Source of the DNA: [Clostridium] scindens ATCC 35704
Lineage (GTDB): Bacteria > Bacillota > Clostridia > Lachnospirales > Lachnospiraceae
Assembly: GCF_004295125.1 (NCBI RefSeq)
Contig: NZ_CP036170.1
Span: 809,501-873,500, forward strand
Length of the DNA: 64,000 nt
Reading direction: 5' to 3'
Shown here: positions 16,373 through 25,106 of the stretch, piece by piece
Numbering within the stretch: position 1 is the first letter of the stretch
Layout: each line of letters begins with the position of its first letter
Position numbers and translations under genes: made by a program
Notes under the pieces: model-generated
What the model was told of the DNA's origin: nothing
Seen by the model: only the letters and a program-made list of their open reading frames with translations
Database searches by the model: none

Positions 16373-16388
16373 ATTAGTATATACTAAC
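16373..16388. promoter_or_regulatory. DtxR-type operator before feoB
   Basis: ATTAGTATATACTAAC is a near-perfect 6-4-6 palindrome between feoA and feoB, matching the shared motif of this element. It indicates separate metal-responsive control of feoB. Confidence 0.6.
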
Positions 16389-16420
16389 GTATGTGCAAAA
16401 AAATAGTGATTCCACTATTT

Positions 16421-16633
16421 TTATATTGAAATAGCTTTTGCCAAATCAGTATCCATATTATAACGTCCATCCTTGATAGAGACTACGCAGCCACCTTTCA
16501 AATGAGAGATCACTGTAATTGGCTCACCACTATAACAACCCAAAGAAAACAAAAAAGCATTCAATTCTTCATCATCCGTCAAAATTTCCTTAACGATATA
16601 TTCCTTCCCTTCTTCGGCTTCCAGTAAATTCAT
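16421..16633 (-). CDS. feoA: FeoA, ferrous iron transport accessory protein
   Basis: A 70-residue SH3-like protein (EEGKEYIVKEILTDDEELNA, FLFSLGCYSGEPITVIS, GGCVVSIKDGRYNMDTDLAK) fitting FeoA, a small cytosolic partner of FeoB. Length is normal (about 75). It lies 100 bp upstream of feoB on the same strand, with a divergent DtxR-family gene at 16874. Confidence 0.85.
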   Translation of the reverse strand: MNLLEAEEGKEYIVKEILTDDEELNAFLFSLGCYSGEPITVISHLKGGCVVSIKDGRYNMDTDLAKAISI

Positions 16634-16715
16634 TTCTTATCACTCCTTGTGACGATTATTATGAGTGCACCTGATACCACCATATCTATTTGATATCTTT
16701 TCTCATCTGCATGTA

Positions 16716-16731
16716 GTTAGTATATTCTCAT
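16716..16731. promoter_or_regulatory. Half-conserved DtxR-type operator before feoA
   Basis: GTTAGTATATTCTCAT keeps the left half of the shared motif; the right half is degenerate. It lies in the 240-bp divergent space between feoA and the DtxR-family gene, where control of both genes is expected. Confidence 0.35.
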
Positions 16732-16873
16732 CATTGTAAGTTGTCAATAACTTTATTACACTAACCCGCCAAACTTTTTATAAATACATCTGGCTGAATC
16801 CTGCAAATCATGATACAATAAATTTACAGTTTTTGTAAAAAAATAATTAACATCTAAGAGAAGAGGTAATACT

Positions 16874-17245
16874 ATGCATATAAATCCGTCCGGTGAAAAC
16901 TATCTGGAAACCATCCTGATTCTGAGCAAAAAACTCCCAGTTGTACGTTCTGTGGATATCGCTACAGAATTAGATTTTAAAAAACCCAGTGTAAGTGTAG
17001 CTATGAAAAAATTACGTACAAGCGGACATATTATAGTATCTCCAGAAGGGTATATCCAGTTAACCGAATCCGGGAAAAAAATTGCAAACCAGATTTATGA
17101 ACGACATCTTCTCTTTTCTTCCTGGTTGGAACGTCTGGGAGTTGACCCCAAAGTTGCAGCACAGGACGCATGCCGGATCGAACATGTTATCAGTTCCGAA
17201 AGCTTTGAAGCCATTAAAAAACACATCAAAAACCATATTGATTAA
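16874..17245 (+). CDS. DtxR/MntR-family metal-dependent regulator
   Basis: A 123-residue regulator with the winged-helix domain (SGENYLETILILSKK, VRSVDIATELDFKKPSVSVAMK, SPEGYIQLTESG) and the metal-binding/dimerization helices with ERHLLFSSWLERLGVDPKVA and ACRIEHVISSESFE. The Cys, Glu and His of CRIEH are typical metal ligands in this family. It lacks the C-terminal SH3-like domain, as do MntR-type members. It is transcribed away from feoAB and is the best candidate for the factor binding the GTTAGT-type palindromes. A paralogue lies at 19002-19343. Confidence 0.88.
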   Translation: MHINPSGENYLETILILSKKLPVVRSVDIATELDFKKPSVSVAMKKLRTSGHIIVSPEGYIQLTESGKKIANQIYERHLLFSSWLERLGVDPKVAAQDACRIEHVISSESFEAIKKHIKNHID

Positions 17246-17266
17246 TATTAAAAAATATGCATATTA

Positions 17267-17302
17267 AAACCGGGAGTTGTCAAATAAGACAGCTCCCGGT
17301 TT
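17267..17302. terminator. Bidirectional terminator between dtxR and DUF2325 genes
   Basis: AAACCGGGAG and CTCCCGGTTT pair (with inner TGTC/GACA) around AAATAA. A-rich and T-rich flanks make it suitable for both converging genes. The stop of the minus-strand gene touches its right arm. Confidence 0.75.
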
Positions 17303-17586
17303 CATTGCATACAAGCACTCTCAAGTATTTCCTGCAGTGCATTTTTACTGCTGGTGTGGCACCTTACCACATCGGCATTACATCGCTCTGCTTCATCTAC
17401 TGCACATCGGACCATTTTATGAGAAACAGTATTTGTAAAGAGCACGATCAGATCTGGATTGCCAATCTGCTTGCTGAAATTTGCAGACATCTGTGTAAAT
17501 ACTTTTGCCTTGCAATTAAAGCTCTTGCAGATTTGCTTGTACTGACACACCATCCTGTCATGACCACCTATGATAACAACGCTCAT
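17302..17586 (-). CDS. DUF2325 protein
   Basis: A 94-residue protein with MSVVIIGGHDRMVCQYKQIC at the start, a central PDLIVLFTNTVSHKMV and the Cys/His segment RCNADVVRCHTSSKNAL. This is the DUF2325 pattern, a small Rossmann-like domain found next to Feo, heme and DtxR genes. Function is unknown; conserved Cys and His residues suggest metal or redox sensing. It has GGGAGGT before ATG 17586 and lies downstream of a terminator-like hairpin, so it may be transcribed separately from the flavodoxin. Confidence 0.8.
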   Translation of the reverse strand: MSVVIIGGHDRMVCQYKQICKSFNCKAKVFTQMSANFSKQIGNPDLIVLFTNTVSHKMVRCAVDEAERCNADVVRCHTSSKNALQEILESACMQ

Positions 17587-17621
17587 ATTAAACCTCCCAA
17601 TTCACGAAACGTTAATTATCA

Positions 17622-17670
17622 GAAAGCTGCTATCCACTCTCACAGTCTCACACGTTAGACAGCAGCTTTC
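17622..17670 (-). terminator. Hairpin after flavodoxin gene
   Basis: GAAAGCTGCT pairs with AGCAGCTTTC across a 29-nt loop that has its own CTCACA/TGTGAG pairing on the minus strand. It begins 9 bp after the flavodoxin stop. The T-run is weak. Confidence 0.5.
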
Positions 17671-17678
17671 CTTATAAT

Positions 17679-18104
17679 CTAACCAGCCAGCATCTCTCCC
17701 AATGTTCTACAAGACTGTATTCCCTCGTCATCGGGCATTTCATTACAGATCACACTTTCACAAGCTAATACAGCACCCGCTTGTTTACAATTCGTCTCCC
17801 ATTCTCTCATCCACTCTCCGTCTCCCCATCCATAGGATCCAAACAAGGCAATCTTTTTCCCGGAAAGCTTCGATTCACAGGAAGAAAACATAGGCTCAAA
17901 TTCGCTTTCTTCAAGCACTTCATCTCCCATAGCCGGGCAGCCAAATGCAACCGCATCATAAGCATCCATCATCGAAACATCAAATTCTGCAGAAGTAAAC
18001 AAAACAGCATCAGCCCCCTTGCCTTTTGCTCCTTCCAGAACTGCATTTGCCATAGTCTCCGTATTTCCTGTTCCACTCCAATAAACTACTGCAATTTTAC
18101 CCAT
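17679..18104 (-). CDS. Flavodoxin
   Basis: A 141-residue short-chain flavodoxin. The FMN phosphate loop is WSGTGNTETMA (residues 8-18), and FMN-flanking loops are seen in FGCPAMGDEVLEES and GSYGWGDGEWMREW. Flavodoxin replaces ferredoxin as an electron carrier when iron is short, which fits its place among iron-uptake genes and behind a DtxR-type operator. The start at 18104 (MGKIAVV) follows AAAGGATGG. It lies 33 bp downstream of the DUF3793 gene on the same strand. Confidence 0.92.
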   Translation of the reverse strand: MGKIAVVYWSGTGNTETMANAVLEGAKGKGADAVLFTSAEFDVSMMDAYDAVAFGCPAMGDEVLEESEFEPMFSSCESKLSGKKIALFGSYGWGDGEWMREWETNCKQAGAVLACESVICNEMPDDEGIQSCRTLGEMLAG

Positions 18105-18137
18105 TGCTGCTACCATCCTTTCTTTGTAGATAAATAT

Positions 18138-18689
18138 TTAACTATTCACGGCAAGCCGTTCAATAGTCATTCCTTTTTTCCATTGTGCGTAATATGTACC
18201 TGCACATTTCTGATATTTTTCAAAAAGCTTTAACGCTTCCTGTTCATTCCCATATACTTTCCAACACCCGGAGCATTTAGAGCAGTCAGCCTTATTTTCT
18301 ATAAAACTCTTGACATCCTCCAGAGGATACCCCAGAAATAATCCAATCTCGTGCGGAAAATCCGGTTCTTCACGAAGTTTCATAATCAATCTGTTGATAC
18401 AGCATACAAAATTATCACATTGATACCCTCTAGTTTCCAAAAAAGTCCGAACCGTTTTGTCCGACAAATCTCTTTTAAGTCTTTCCGGACGATATACATA
18501 AATCAGAACTCTACGTTTTGACATATGGATGGGCAGAACCCTGATCCCTTTTGGCACTAATTTTTGATTTATGCTCCTTATCTCATGAATTACCGTTTGT
18601 TTGGAACTGTATAAACAGGAAAACAGATTTGCTGTTTTTATATTTGCCAAAGTAGGAGAACAATACCGTACAATCATTTCATCTGACAT
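18138..18689 (-). CDS. DUF3793 family protein
   Basis: A 183-residue protein with features of DUF3793: SPTLANIKTANLFSC near the N-terminus, VLIYVYRPERLKRDL, a mid-protein FPHEIGLFLGYPLEDVKSFI and the Cys cluster CSKCSGCWKVYG. The DVKSF segment and the following Cys residues are the best-conserved part. No catalytic activity is known to me. In Clostridia it recurrently neighbours flavodoxin and Feo genes, as here. It follows a palindromic operator (18736-18751) by 47 bp, so it heads an iron-starvation transcript with the flavodoxin. Confidence 0.85.
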   Translation of the reverse strand: MSDEMIVRYCSPTLANIKTANLFSCLYSSKQTVIHEIRSINQKLVPKGIRVLPIHMSKRRVLIYVYRPERLKRDLSDKTVRTFLETRGYQCDNFVCCINRLIMKLREEPDFPHEIGLFLGYPLEDVKSFIENKADCSKCSGCWKVYGNEQEALKLFEKYQKCAGTYYAQWKKGMTIERLAVNS

Positions 18690-18735
18690 CTTTTCTCCTC
18701 TCCTTGTTACATTATTAGAATATTATCGAAATATT

Positions 18736-18751
18736 ATTAGTTGCGACTAAC
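18736..18751. promoter_or_regulatory. DtxR-type operator before DUF3793-flavodoxin operon
   Basis: ATTAGTTGCGACTAAC matches the shared palindrome (outermost pair A/C only mismatched). It overlaps the last codons of the 49-residue protein gene and lies upstream of DUF3793. Confidence 0.6.
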
Positions 18752-18896
18752 TATTATTCAAAAAATTTTTGTTTTCCCATTTTCTCAAAAACTTACGACA
18801 TAACGACTTAACCAAAACACACAGCCCGAATATCGCTGCCGAAACCAATACTGCATAGACAACATGTACCAATAATAGAATCGCATCATTCCTCAT
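18747..18896 (-). CDS. Small membrane protein, 49 residues
   Basis: The frame reads MRNDAILLLVHVVYAVLVSA then AIFGLCVLVKSLCRKFLRKW and a short polar tail. One long hydrophobic helix is followed by a strongly basic tail, so it is a single-pass membrane protein with its C-terminus inside. GGAGGAGGTG before ATG 18896 is an excellent ribosome site. It is framed by two copies of the DtxR-type operator, which argues that it is a genuine metal-regulated gene. No family is recognised; a small partner of FeoB or of the ABC importers is possible. Confidence 0.6.
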   Translation of the reverse strand: MRNDAILLLVHVVYAVLVSAAIFGLCVLVKSLCRKFLRKWENKNFLNNS

Positions 18897-18932
18897 ATAC
18901 ACCTCCTCCAAAATTTCTAAAAATCGTTTTTA

Positions 18933-18948
18933 GTTAGTTATTACTAAC
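18933..18948. promoter_or_regulatory. DtxR-type operator before the 49-residue membrane protein
   Basis: GTTAGTTATTACTAAC is a perfect 6-4-6 palindrome, the best copy in the window. It lies 37 bp upstream of ATG 18896 and downstream of the second dtxR gene. Confidence 0.65.
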
Positions 18949-19001
18949 CAAATTTTACTTTATGACTTTAGTTTTGTCAAGAGAAAAATATTCTTGTTTC
19001 T

Positions 19002-19343
19002 CTATCCATTAAAACTTTCATTACTGATCACATGTTCCATCCGGCAGGCATCGACCTCTGCAGTTTTGGGATCAACGCCTGCTGCGATAAGCTGTTCTGT
19101 AAAGAAGCAATCACGTTCATAAATCTTTTCGGCAACCTCACGGTCTATATCGGTCAGGTACAGAAAATAGCCTTCGTCTATCGTGAGAAAGCCGCCGTCT
19201 TTCAGGGTGTTGACCGCCACACAAACACTCGGTTTTGACACTCCCATGTGCCGGGAAACATCTACGGAGCGCACCATACCCATTTTCTTATGGATAACAA
19301 GGATGGTTTCCAGATAGTCCTCCCCGGACGCATGAAGTTTCAT
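19002..19343 (-). CDS. Second DtxR-family regulator
   Basis: A 113-residue paralogue of the regulator at 16874: SGEDYLETILVIHKK, VRSVDVSRHMGVSKPSVCVA, ERDCFFTEQLIAAGVDPKTA and CRMEHVISNESF. It ends about 10 residues sooner than its paralogue, right at the point where the sequence becomes AT-rich, so the last helix may have been trimmed at a module junction. Metal-ligand residues are kept. It is the last gene of the import operon that begins at 25714 and probably provides its metal feedback. Confidence 0.85.
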   Translation of the reverse strand: MKLHASGEDYLETILVIHKKMGMVRSVDVSRHMGVSKPSVCVAVNTLKDGGFLTIDEGYFLYLTDIDREVAEKIYERDCFFTEQLIAAGVDPKTAEVDACRMEHVISNESFNG

Positions 19344-19361
19344 AGAACCCCCTTTTTAGAG

Positions 19362-21095
19362 CTATATCGCCCAACCAAGGCTTTCCTGCTGAATATGATA
19401 TAGTTTTTCGTACAGCCCTTTCTTTTTCATCAATTCCTCATGTGGCCCCAGCTCGGCCAGTTTGCCATCTTCCAAAACGATGATCTGATCGGCATCCACA
19501 ACAGTACGGAGCCGGTGAGCGATCATAATGACCGTCTTGCCCTCCACCAGTTTTGCAATGGCCCGCTGGATTAAAACCTCGTTCTCCGGGTCAAGAGATG
19601 CTGTTGCCTCGTCCAGAAGAATGATAGGGGCATCTTTCAGCAGAGCGCGAGCAATGGAAATCCGCTGACGCTCACCGCCGGAAAGAGTGCTGCCGTTTTC
19701 ACCAAGGACAGTCTGATAACCGTCCGGCAATCGCTGGATAAATTCGTCACAGTACGCCGCCTTTGCCGCTGCCATGACCTGCTCCTTGGTAGCGTTCATG
19801 TTGCCTACGCGGATATTATTAAAAACAGTATCGTTGAACAATGTCACATCCTGAAATACAAAAGACATACAGCGCATTAGGTGTTCCGGTTCAATGGTTC
19901 TGACATCTATACCACCAATGGTAATCTGGCCTTTTCTTACATCCCAAAAGCGGGCAATCAGTTTGGAAATCGTACTCTTTCCACTGCCGGAAGGTCCTAC
20001 CAGGGCTGTTATGCTGCCAGCGGGAATAGAGAAAGACACATCCTTGATAACATCGTCACGGTTATATCCGAAAGTGACATTTTTCAGTTCAATGTCATAC
20101 TTGGATACATCCTTATCTTCGCCCTCCATAGCGGGCGTGGTCAGCAGAGTACGCATACGGTTGGTGACAGTTCCTAAGTGGAACAGAGAAGTCAACTGCG
20201 AAAGAATGGCAAGGATCGGGCCGTAAATCTGCGTGGAGAACATGAGCAGAACCAATAGAGGAAGCAACTCAATCTCGCCGCCGGTTATCAGCACCGTTCC
20301 AATAAAAATGGTGATGCCAAGCCCCGCTTGCAGGATCAGGCTGGCTCCCTGAACCAGAATGCCGGAGGCCAGTTCCACCTTGATGGCAATTTTTCGCATG
20401 GCCTGGAGTGCTTTATCCAGCGTGGAGAAACGGGAACCGCCAAGGCCGCAGGATTTGATGATTTTGATACCTTCCAGATATTCCTGAATCTGGCTGGACG
20501 CCTCCAATTTCACATCCACTTGTTTATCAAACAGACGAAGTTGTAGCTTGCGTCCGCACCAGATGATGAGGAATGTAACCGGCATCGTGCAGAAAATCGC
20601 AAGGGCCATTCTCCAGTCAAAAAACGCCAGACAAATACAGGTTAGGGTGACGGAGATAATATTTGCAATCAGCGGTGGAATAGTACTGCTGAGCATGGAT
20701 TCCATGCTGCTGCAATCCGCCATCATGTTTGTGGTAATGTCGGACAAATCCTTCGTGTTAAAGAAACTCATGGGGAGCTTACGAAGATGCTCCGCGATCC
20801 GAAGTCTGGTCGTGCTGGCCTCCTTGTATGAAGCAATATAGGTTTTCCTATAATCATTTTTTGCAGCCAGAAATACCAGAATAGCAGCTACTACTCCCAG
20901 ACCCAGCAGTTTCCACAGTGAGCCCCACGAAATTGCTTCTCCGGTAAACGGCTTCAGTAGCTCCCAAAAGAGCAGGCAGGCTACCATTGAAGGAAGTAGC
21001 AGCGCAATATTGGTTATCGTGCAGGCTGTAATTGCTTTTTTTAGGTCGGAGTAGCCTTTCTCCGACAGCATTAACTTAACTTTCAGCTTACTCAT
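19362..21095 (-). CDS. ABC half-transporter (siderophore-type, IrtB/YbtQ-like)
   Basis: A 577-residue half-transporter: six membrane helices (about 1-310) and one ATPase domain. The ATPase shows Walker A GPSGSGKST, signature LSGGERQR, Walker B IILLDEATASLD and the H-loop AHR. It pairs with the 604-residue gene 3 bp upstream. Exporter-fold pairs of this kind next to ECF genes and DtxR resemble IrtAB/YbtPQ, which import ferric siderophores despite exporter architecture. The direction is inferred from operon context. The paralogous pair lies at 27852-31359. Confidence 0.85.
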   Translation of the reverse strand: MSKLKVKLMLSEKGYSDLKKAITACTITNIALLLPSMVACLLFWELLKPFTGEAISWGSLWKLLGLGVVAAILVFLAAKNDYRKTYIASYKEASTTRLRIAEHLRKLPMSFFNTKDLSDITTNMMADCSSMESMLSSTIPPLIANIISVTLTCICLAFFDWRMALAIFCTMPVTFLIIWCGRKLQLRLFDKQVDVKLEASSQIQEYLEGIKIIKSCGLGGSRFSTLDKALQAMRKIAIKVELASGILVQGASLILQAGLGITIFIGTVLITGGEIELLPLLVLLMFSTQIYGPILAILSQLTSLFHLGTVTNRMRTLLTTPAMEGEDKDVSKYDIELKNVTFGYNRDDVIKDVSFSIPAGSITALVGPSGSGKSTISKLIARFWDVRKGQITIGGIDVRTIEPEHLMRCMSFVFQDVTLFNDTVFNNIRVGNMNATKEQVMAAAKAAYCDEFIQRLPDGYQTVLGENGSTLSGGERQRISIARALLKDAPIILLDEATASLDPENEVLIQRAIAKLVEGKTVIMIAHRLRTVVDADQIIVLEDGKLAELGPHEELMKKKGLYEKLYHIQQESLGWAI

Positions 21096-21098
21096 AGA

Positions 21099-22913
21099 TC
21101 ACACCGCCTTTCCTGTGCTAATTTTCCAGTTGATTGACTCCGTATAGCTGCTCCACATCTGCGCGTATTTTCCGCCCTTCTTCAGCAACTCGTCATGGGT
21201 GCCGGATTCAATCAGGCATCCTTTTTCCATAACAAGAATCTGGTCAGCGTTACGAATCGTAGACAGACGATGGGCAATCATTACAACCGTTTTATTCTGA
21301 ATTAGCTTTTCAAAGGCTTTTTGAATCAGGTACTCATTTTCCGGGTCGCTGAATGCAGTTGCCTCGTCCAGTACAATGATGGGGGCATCCTTTACGATAG
21401 CCCTTGCAATAGCAATCCGCTGGCGCTCACCTCCAGAGAGATGGACGCCGGTGCTTCCAATCACAGTCTGATAACCATTTGGAAGCTGATCAATAAATTC
21501 GTGGCATCTTGCCGCCTTTGCCGCCGCAATCACCTGTTCCTCCGTAGCATCTGGATTTCCCATGCGGATGTTGTCCAGGATGCTCTGCTTAAAGAGGAAT
21601 GTATCCTGAAATACAAAGCTGACCTTATCCATCAGCGCATCCAGCGGAATGTCCCGAATGTCAACGCCGCCGATTTGAATACTTCCATCCGTCACATCAT
21701 AAAATCGGGAGATCAGGTTGGCTATGGTACTCTTACCGCCACCGGAAGGACCAACAACGGCTGTTACCTTGCCCTGAGGCGCAAGGAAAGAGACATGAGA
21801 CAGGGCCTTGATCTGGGAATCAGCTTCATAAGAAAAACTGACATCCTGAAAAGTAATATCATAGTTTTGGATTTCAGTCGTCGTATTCTTTTCCGGCAAG
21901 ACCGGGATACGCAAGATTTCATCCATGCGCTCTACACTGCCATCAATCTGCGTAAAGGACTCCGAGATAAACATGATCTTATTCAGGATGCCGGAAATTG
22001 CATGGACAATAATCAGGTAGAAAATGAATGTCAACGAATACTCTCTGAAATTCGTAGTGTGCATCCCGATCAGAACACCCACCGGGATTAAAAACAGATA
22101 AATATTGTTGATGATTGTGGTAAATGCAGGCATACAATTTTGCCAGCCCAATGCGTACTCCAGCACGAAAGAGGTATAGTCCGTAATGGATTTGCTCAAC
22201 CTCTTAAAAGAATCTGCGGTCTGATTAAATGCTTTGATCTCCGGCATACCGCGCACATATTCCACAGAGGCGCTGTTCATGTTCTCCTGGGCGGTCTGAA
22301 AGCGGTGCATTTTTTCCTTTGCTTCGCCATTGAAGCCCGCAAACTGAACGATGAAAGCCAGAATAATACCGACCATACAAACCACACCATACCGCCAGTC
22401 AATCCCAAGAAGAATAATGACCAGAACAAGCGGCGCAACCAAAGAGGCGACAAAATCCGGGAGCTGGTGAGCAATAAATTTCTCAACGCTTTCAATGTTT
22501 TCGTCCATGATTTTTCTCAGCTTGCCGCTGCCCAAGGTCAAATGATACCCAAGGGGAATGTGCATGATGTGATCGGCAAAGGCCACCTTCAATTCATAAA
22601 GCGTTCCAAACGCTGCAATGTGGGAACATAATAGGGCAAAAAAGTAAAATACGATGTTCCCCAAAATACCAGCAAGGGCAAGCCAGCCCCAGGTTGAGAT
22701 TGTAGAAACATTCAAGAGCGACATATCCGGGTAAATAAACAGGATTTCCCGAATGATATAATAAATTGATAAATAAGGTACAAAAGAACAAATTGCAGCC
22801 ATTGCAGCCAAAAAACCTGATAGAAACACAAGTCCTTTATGACCTGAAGCCAATTCCAGGCAGCGTGCCAGCCCGGTTTTAGCCTTCGGCTGCTTCTTAT
22901 TTTGCTGTGCCAT
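21099..22913 (-). CDS. ABC half-transporter (siderophore-type, IrtA/YbtP-like)
   Basis: A 604-residue partner of the previous gene: a basic N-terminus, six membrane helices and an ATPase with Walker A GPSGGGKST, signature LSGGERQR and Walker B IIVLDEATAFSDPENE. The D-loop reads FSD instead of SLD, the kind of asymmetry seen when two half-transporters form a heterodimer with one altered site. It is 2 bp downstream of the ECF ATPase gene, so translation is linked. No siderophore synthesis genes occur here, so a xenosiderophore is the likely cargo (inference). Confidence 0.85.
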   Translation of the reverse strand: MAQQNKKQPKAKTGLARCLELASGHKGLVFLSGFLAAMAAICSFVPYLSIYYIIREILFIYPDMSLLNVSTISTWGWLALAGILGNIVFYFFALLCSHIAAFGTLYELKVAFADHIMHIPLGYHLTLGSGKLRKIMDENIESVEKFIAHQLPDFVASLVAPLVLVIILLGIDWRYGVVCMVGIILAFIVQFAGFNGEAKEKMHRFQTAQENMNSASVEYVRGMPEIKAFNQTADSFKRLSKSITDYTSFVLEYALGWQNCMPAFTTIINNIYLFLIPVGVLIGMHTTNFREYSLTFIFYLIIVHAISGILNKIMFISESFTQIDGSVERMDEILRIPVLPEKNTTTEIQNYDITFQDVSFSYEADSQIKALSHVSFLAPQGKVTAVVGPSGGGKSTIANLISRFYDVTDGSIQIGGVDIRDIPLDALMDKVSFVFQDTFLFKQSILDNIRMGNPDATEEQVIAAAKAARCHEFIDQLPNGYQTVIGSTGVHLSGGERQRIAIARAIVKDAPIIVLDEATAFSDPENEYLIQKAFEKLIQNKTVVMIAHRLSTIRNADQILVMEKGCLIESGTHDELLKKGGKYAQMWSSYTESINWKISTGKAV

Positions 22914-22915
22914 TT

Positions 22916-24394
22916 CTAACCCTCCTTTTGGTTATACCCAATTTTTTCTAAAAGAAGATCTGCTCCTCTGATTTGAAAATCATCGGTAATGCAGCCGTTT
23001 TCAAGGCGTATAGCCCGCTCACAGCAGGCAAGCGCACACTCCGCGTCATGGGTAATGACGATAATGGTGCGCCCCATCTTCGCCAGTTTGCGGATCATCC
23101 GGCTGACATTTCGCATATTTGTACCGTCCAGCCCACTTGTAGGTTCGTCAAGTATGATAATAGGCGCTTCGTGCATTAGGGCTACGCCAAGAGCCAGCCG
23201 CTGCTTTTGCCCTCCTGACAGCGTAGAGGGATGCTGTTTGATGAACGGTTTCAGTTCCAGTGCGTCCAAAATTTCTTCTGCCGCCTGCTTCCGATCTGGG
23301 CTTACCTCTGCGCCGGTAGTCAGTTCATCCAGCAAATCTTCACCAAAAAGCTGGCTGTCTAAATCCTGGGGAATGTACCAGACCTTTCCCAAGCGGCCTT
23401 TGGGTCTGCAATGCTTTCCGAATAAAACGACTTCGCCGGATTTTTCTTTCAAAAGCCCTGCCAAGATTCGCCCTATGGTGCTTTTGCCCGTTCCGTTGGG
23501 GCCAATCAGGGCAATCACTTCTCCCTGATGACATTGAAAGTCAATATCCTCAGCTACAATCGTTTCACCAAAAGAGTGGTTCAGTTTTTTTACTTCCAAG
23601 ACTACCTCGTTGGTTGCCACAGACGGGATTTCCGTCTGCTCAATCTGATGCAGATCAGGAGTGCGAAGCCCCAATGTCTGGATTTCCTGATTAGTCAGAG
23701 CCTTCATCTGCGGTGCGGTAAATTCCCGCACAATTTTTCCTTTCTGCACACACAGGAAACGGTCTGCCAGATCCATCAGATAATAAAGCCGGTGCTCCGC
23801 AATGATAATGGTTTTTCCCTGCTGTTTCAGATTGCGGATAATGTCTGCAAAGCGATAAGTAGATGCAATATCCAGATTGGCGGATGGTTCATCCATGACA
23901 TAGATTTCCGGGTCGATCGCCTCTGCCGATGCAATCGCAACCTTCTGGCGCATCCCATAAGACAGACTGTGCAGACTATGATCCAGGATATCCTGAATCT
24001 TGATGTCCGCCGCCGCTCGGTGAACATGGTTCTGAATTTCCTCATGGGAATAACCGTAGTTCTCACAGCCAAAAGCAACCTCACCGGCGACCTCATTGGC
24101 AAAAAACTGGCTCCTGGGGTCTTGAAATACATTCCCTACGATTTTGCCACGCTCCCAGGACGGAATTTTTTTCAGCGGTTTCCCATTCACAAAAACCTCA
24201 CCGCTTAATTCCCCCTCGTAAAAGTAGGGGATCAGCCCATTAATCACCCTCGTCAAAGAGCTTTTTCCACTTCCTGATGGGCCGGTTATAACAATGATCT
24301 CTCCGGCGGCAATATCTAATGATATATGTTCCAGTTGATTTCCGTTCCCGCCATAGGAAAAGGTCAGGTCACGGATCATAATTTCTTTTCCCAT
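22916..24394 (-). CDS. ECF transporter ATPase, two fused ABC domains
   Basis: A 492-residue protein carrying two ABC ATPase domains, EcfA and EcfA' in tandem. Domain 1: Walker A GPSGSGKSS, signature LSYGMRQKV, Walker B EIYVMDEPSANLD. Domain 2: Walker A GPNGTGKST, signature LSGGQKQRL, Walker B IIILDEPTSGLD. Start 24394 (MGKEIMIRD) is chosen because AGGAGGAATGG lies just upstream; a longer frame begins at 24430. Together with the EcfT and S component genes it makes a complete ECF importer. Confidence 0.9.
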   Translation of the reverse strand: MGKEIMIRDLTFSYGGNGNQLEHISLDIAAGEIIVITGPSGSGKSSLTRVINGLIPYFYEGELSGEVFVNGKPLKKIPSWERGKIVGNVFQDPRSQFFANEVAGEVAFGCENYGYSHEEIQNHVHRAAADIKIQDILDHSLHSLSYGMRQKVAIASAEAIDPEIYVMDEPSANLDIASTYRFADIIRNLKQQGKTIIIAEHRLYYLMDLADRFLCVQKGKIVREFTAPQMKALTNQEIQTLGLRTPDLHQIEQTEIPSVATNEVVLEVKKLNHSFGETIVAEDIDFQCHQGEVIALIGPNGTGKSTIGRILAGLLKEKSGEVVLFGKHCRPKGRLGKVWYIPQDLDSQLFGEDLLDELTTGAEVSPDRKQAAEEILDALELKPFIKQHPSTLSGGQKQRLALGVALMHEAPIIILDEPTSGLDGTNMRNVSRMIRKLAKMGRTIIVITHDAECALACCERAIRLENGCITDDFQIRGADLLLEKIGYNQKEG

Positions 24395-24404
24395 TCCATT
24401 CCTC

Positions 24405-25106
24405 CTACAAAAGATAGCAAAACACAGCAACTCCCACGCTTACAACAATCAAAAAGCAATCCAGCGTAGCAATCCGACTGACATAGTAGCTTTCTTTCTT
24501 GTAGGGGCTTTCAATTCCCCTGACTATGGCAGAAGCGGCTAACTCGTCCGCGATCTTTAAGGAGCGGAACACCATCGGAACAATGGCATATTCCAATGTG
24601 TCCATTGGATGCCTCAAAACATTGCCAACCGATTTTAAGAAGCCACGAATTTTCATGGCTTCTTTGACTTCTCCAAATTCATGCAGCACAGTCGGAGCAA
24701 AACGGAGCATGACAATTAATACAAGCATGATACGGGTAGGGATCGGCATTTTCCGCAGGCTGGCTGTCAACTTCCCGGACGGGATTTTAGCCAGAAGATA
24801 GGCTGGCATAGCGGGGAGTAACAGCTTGTAAATCATGCTGAGTAGTAGCGGAGAGGGAATGCTGAACTGATACTTTGTTTCGATCATCAGCCAGACAATC
24901 GCCACTAAATAGACCGCAAAACATCCCAAAGCCTGTTTATATAAGCCGAACCAGCAAAGGATCAAAAAAATCCAAAAGGTAAAAATCCCATGCCCTAAAA
25001 AACTTGTTGCAAGAAAGGTCATGATGCAGGCGCACAGCGTCAGGAAAAGAACCGTACGCCCGTCGATCTGATCAGTCCGTCTTTGCTTTTTTTCTTTGAC
25101 CATCAT
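24405..25106 (-). CDS. ECF transporter transmembrane component EcfT
   Basis: A 233-residue membrane protein with five or so hydrophobic helices and the EcfT coupling region between them (MRFAPTVLHEFGEVKEAMKI, followed by RSLKIADELAASAIVRGIES), the latter matching the A-R-G motif that contacts the ATPases. Its ATGATG start overlaps the S component stop, so translation is coupled. It works with the fused ATPase gene downstream. Confidence 0.88.
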   Translation of the reverse strand: MMVKEKKQRRTDQIDGRTVLFLTLCACIMTFLATSFLGHGIFTFWIFLILCWFGLYKQALGCFAVYLVAIVWLMIETKYQFSIPSPLLLSMIYKLLLPAMPAYLLAKIPSGKLTASLRKMPIPTRIMLVLIVMLRFAPTVLHEFGEVKEAMKIRGFLKSVGNVLRHPMDTLEYAIVPMVFRSLKIADELAASAIVRGIESPYKKESYYVSRIATLDCFLIVVSVGVAVFCYLL

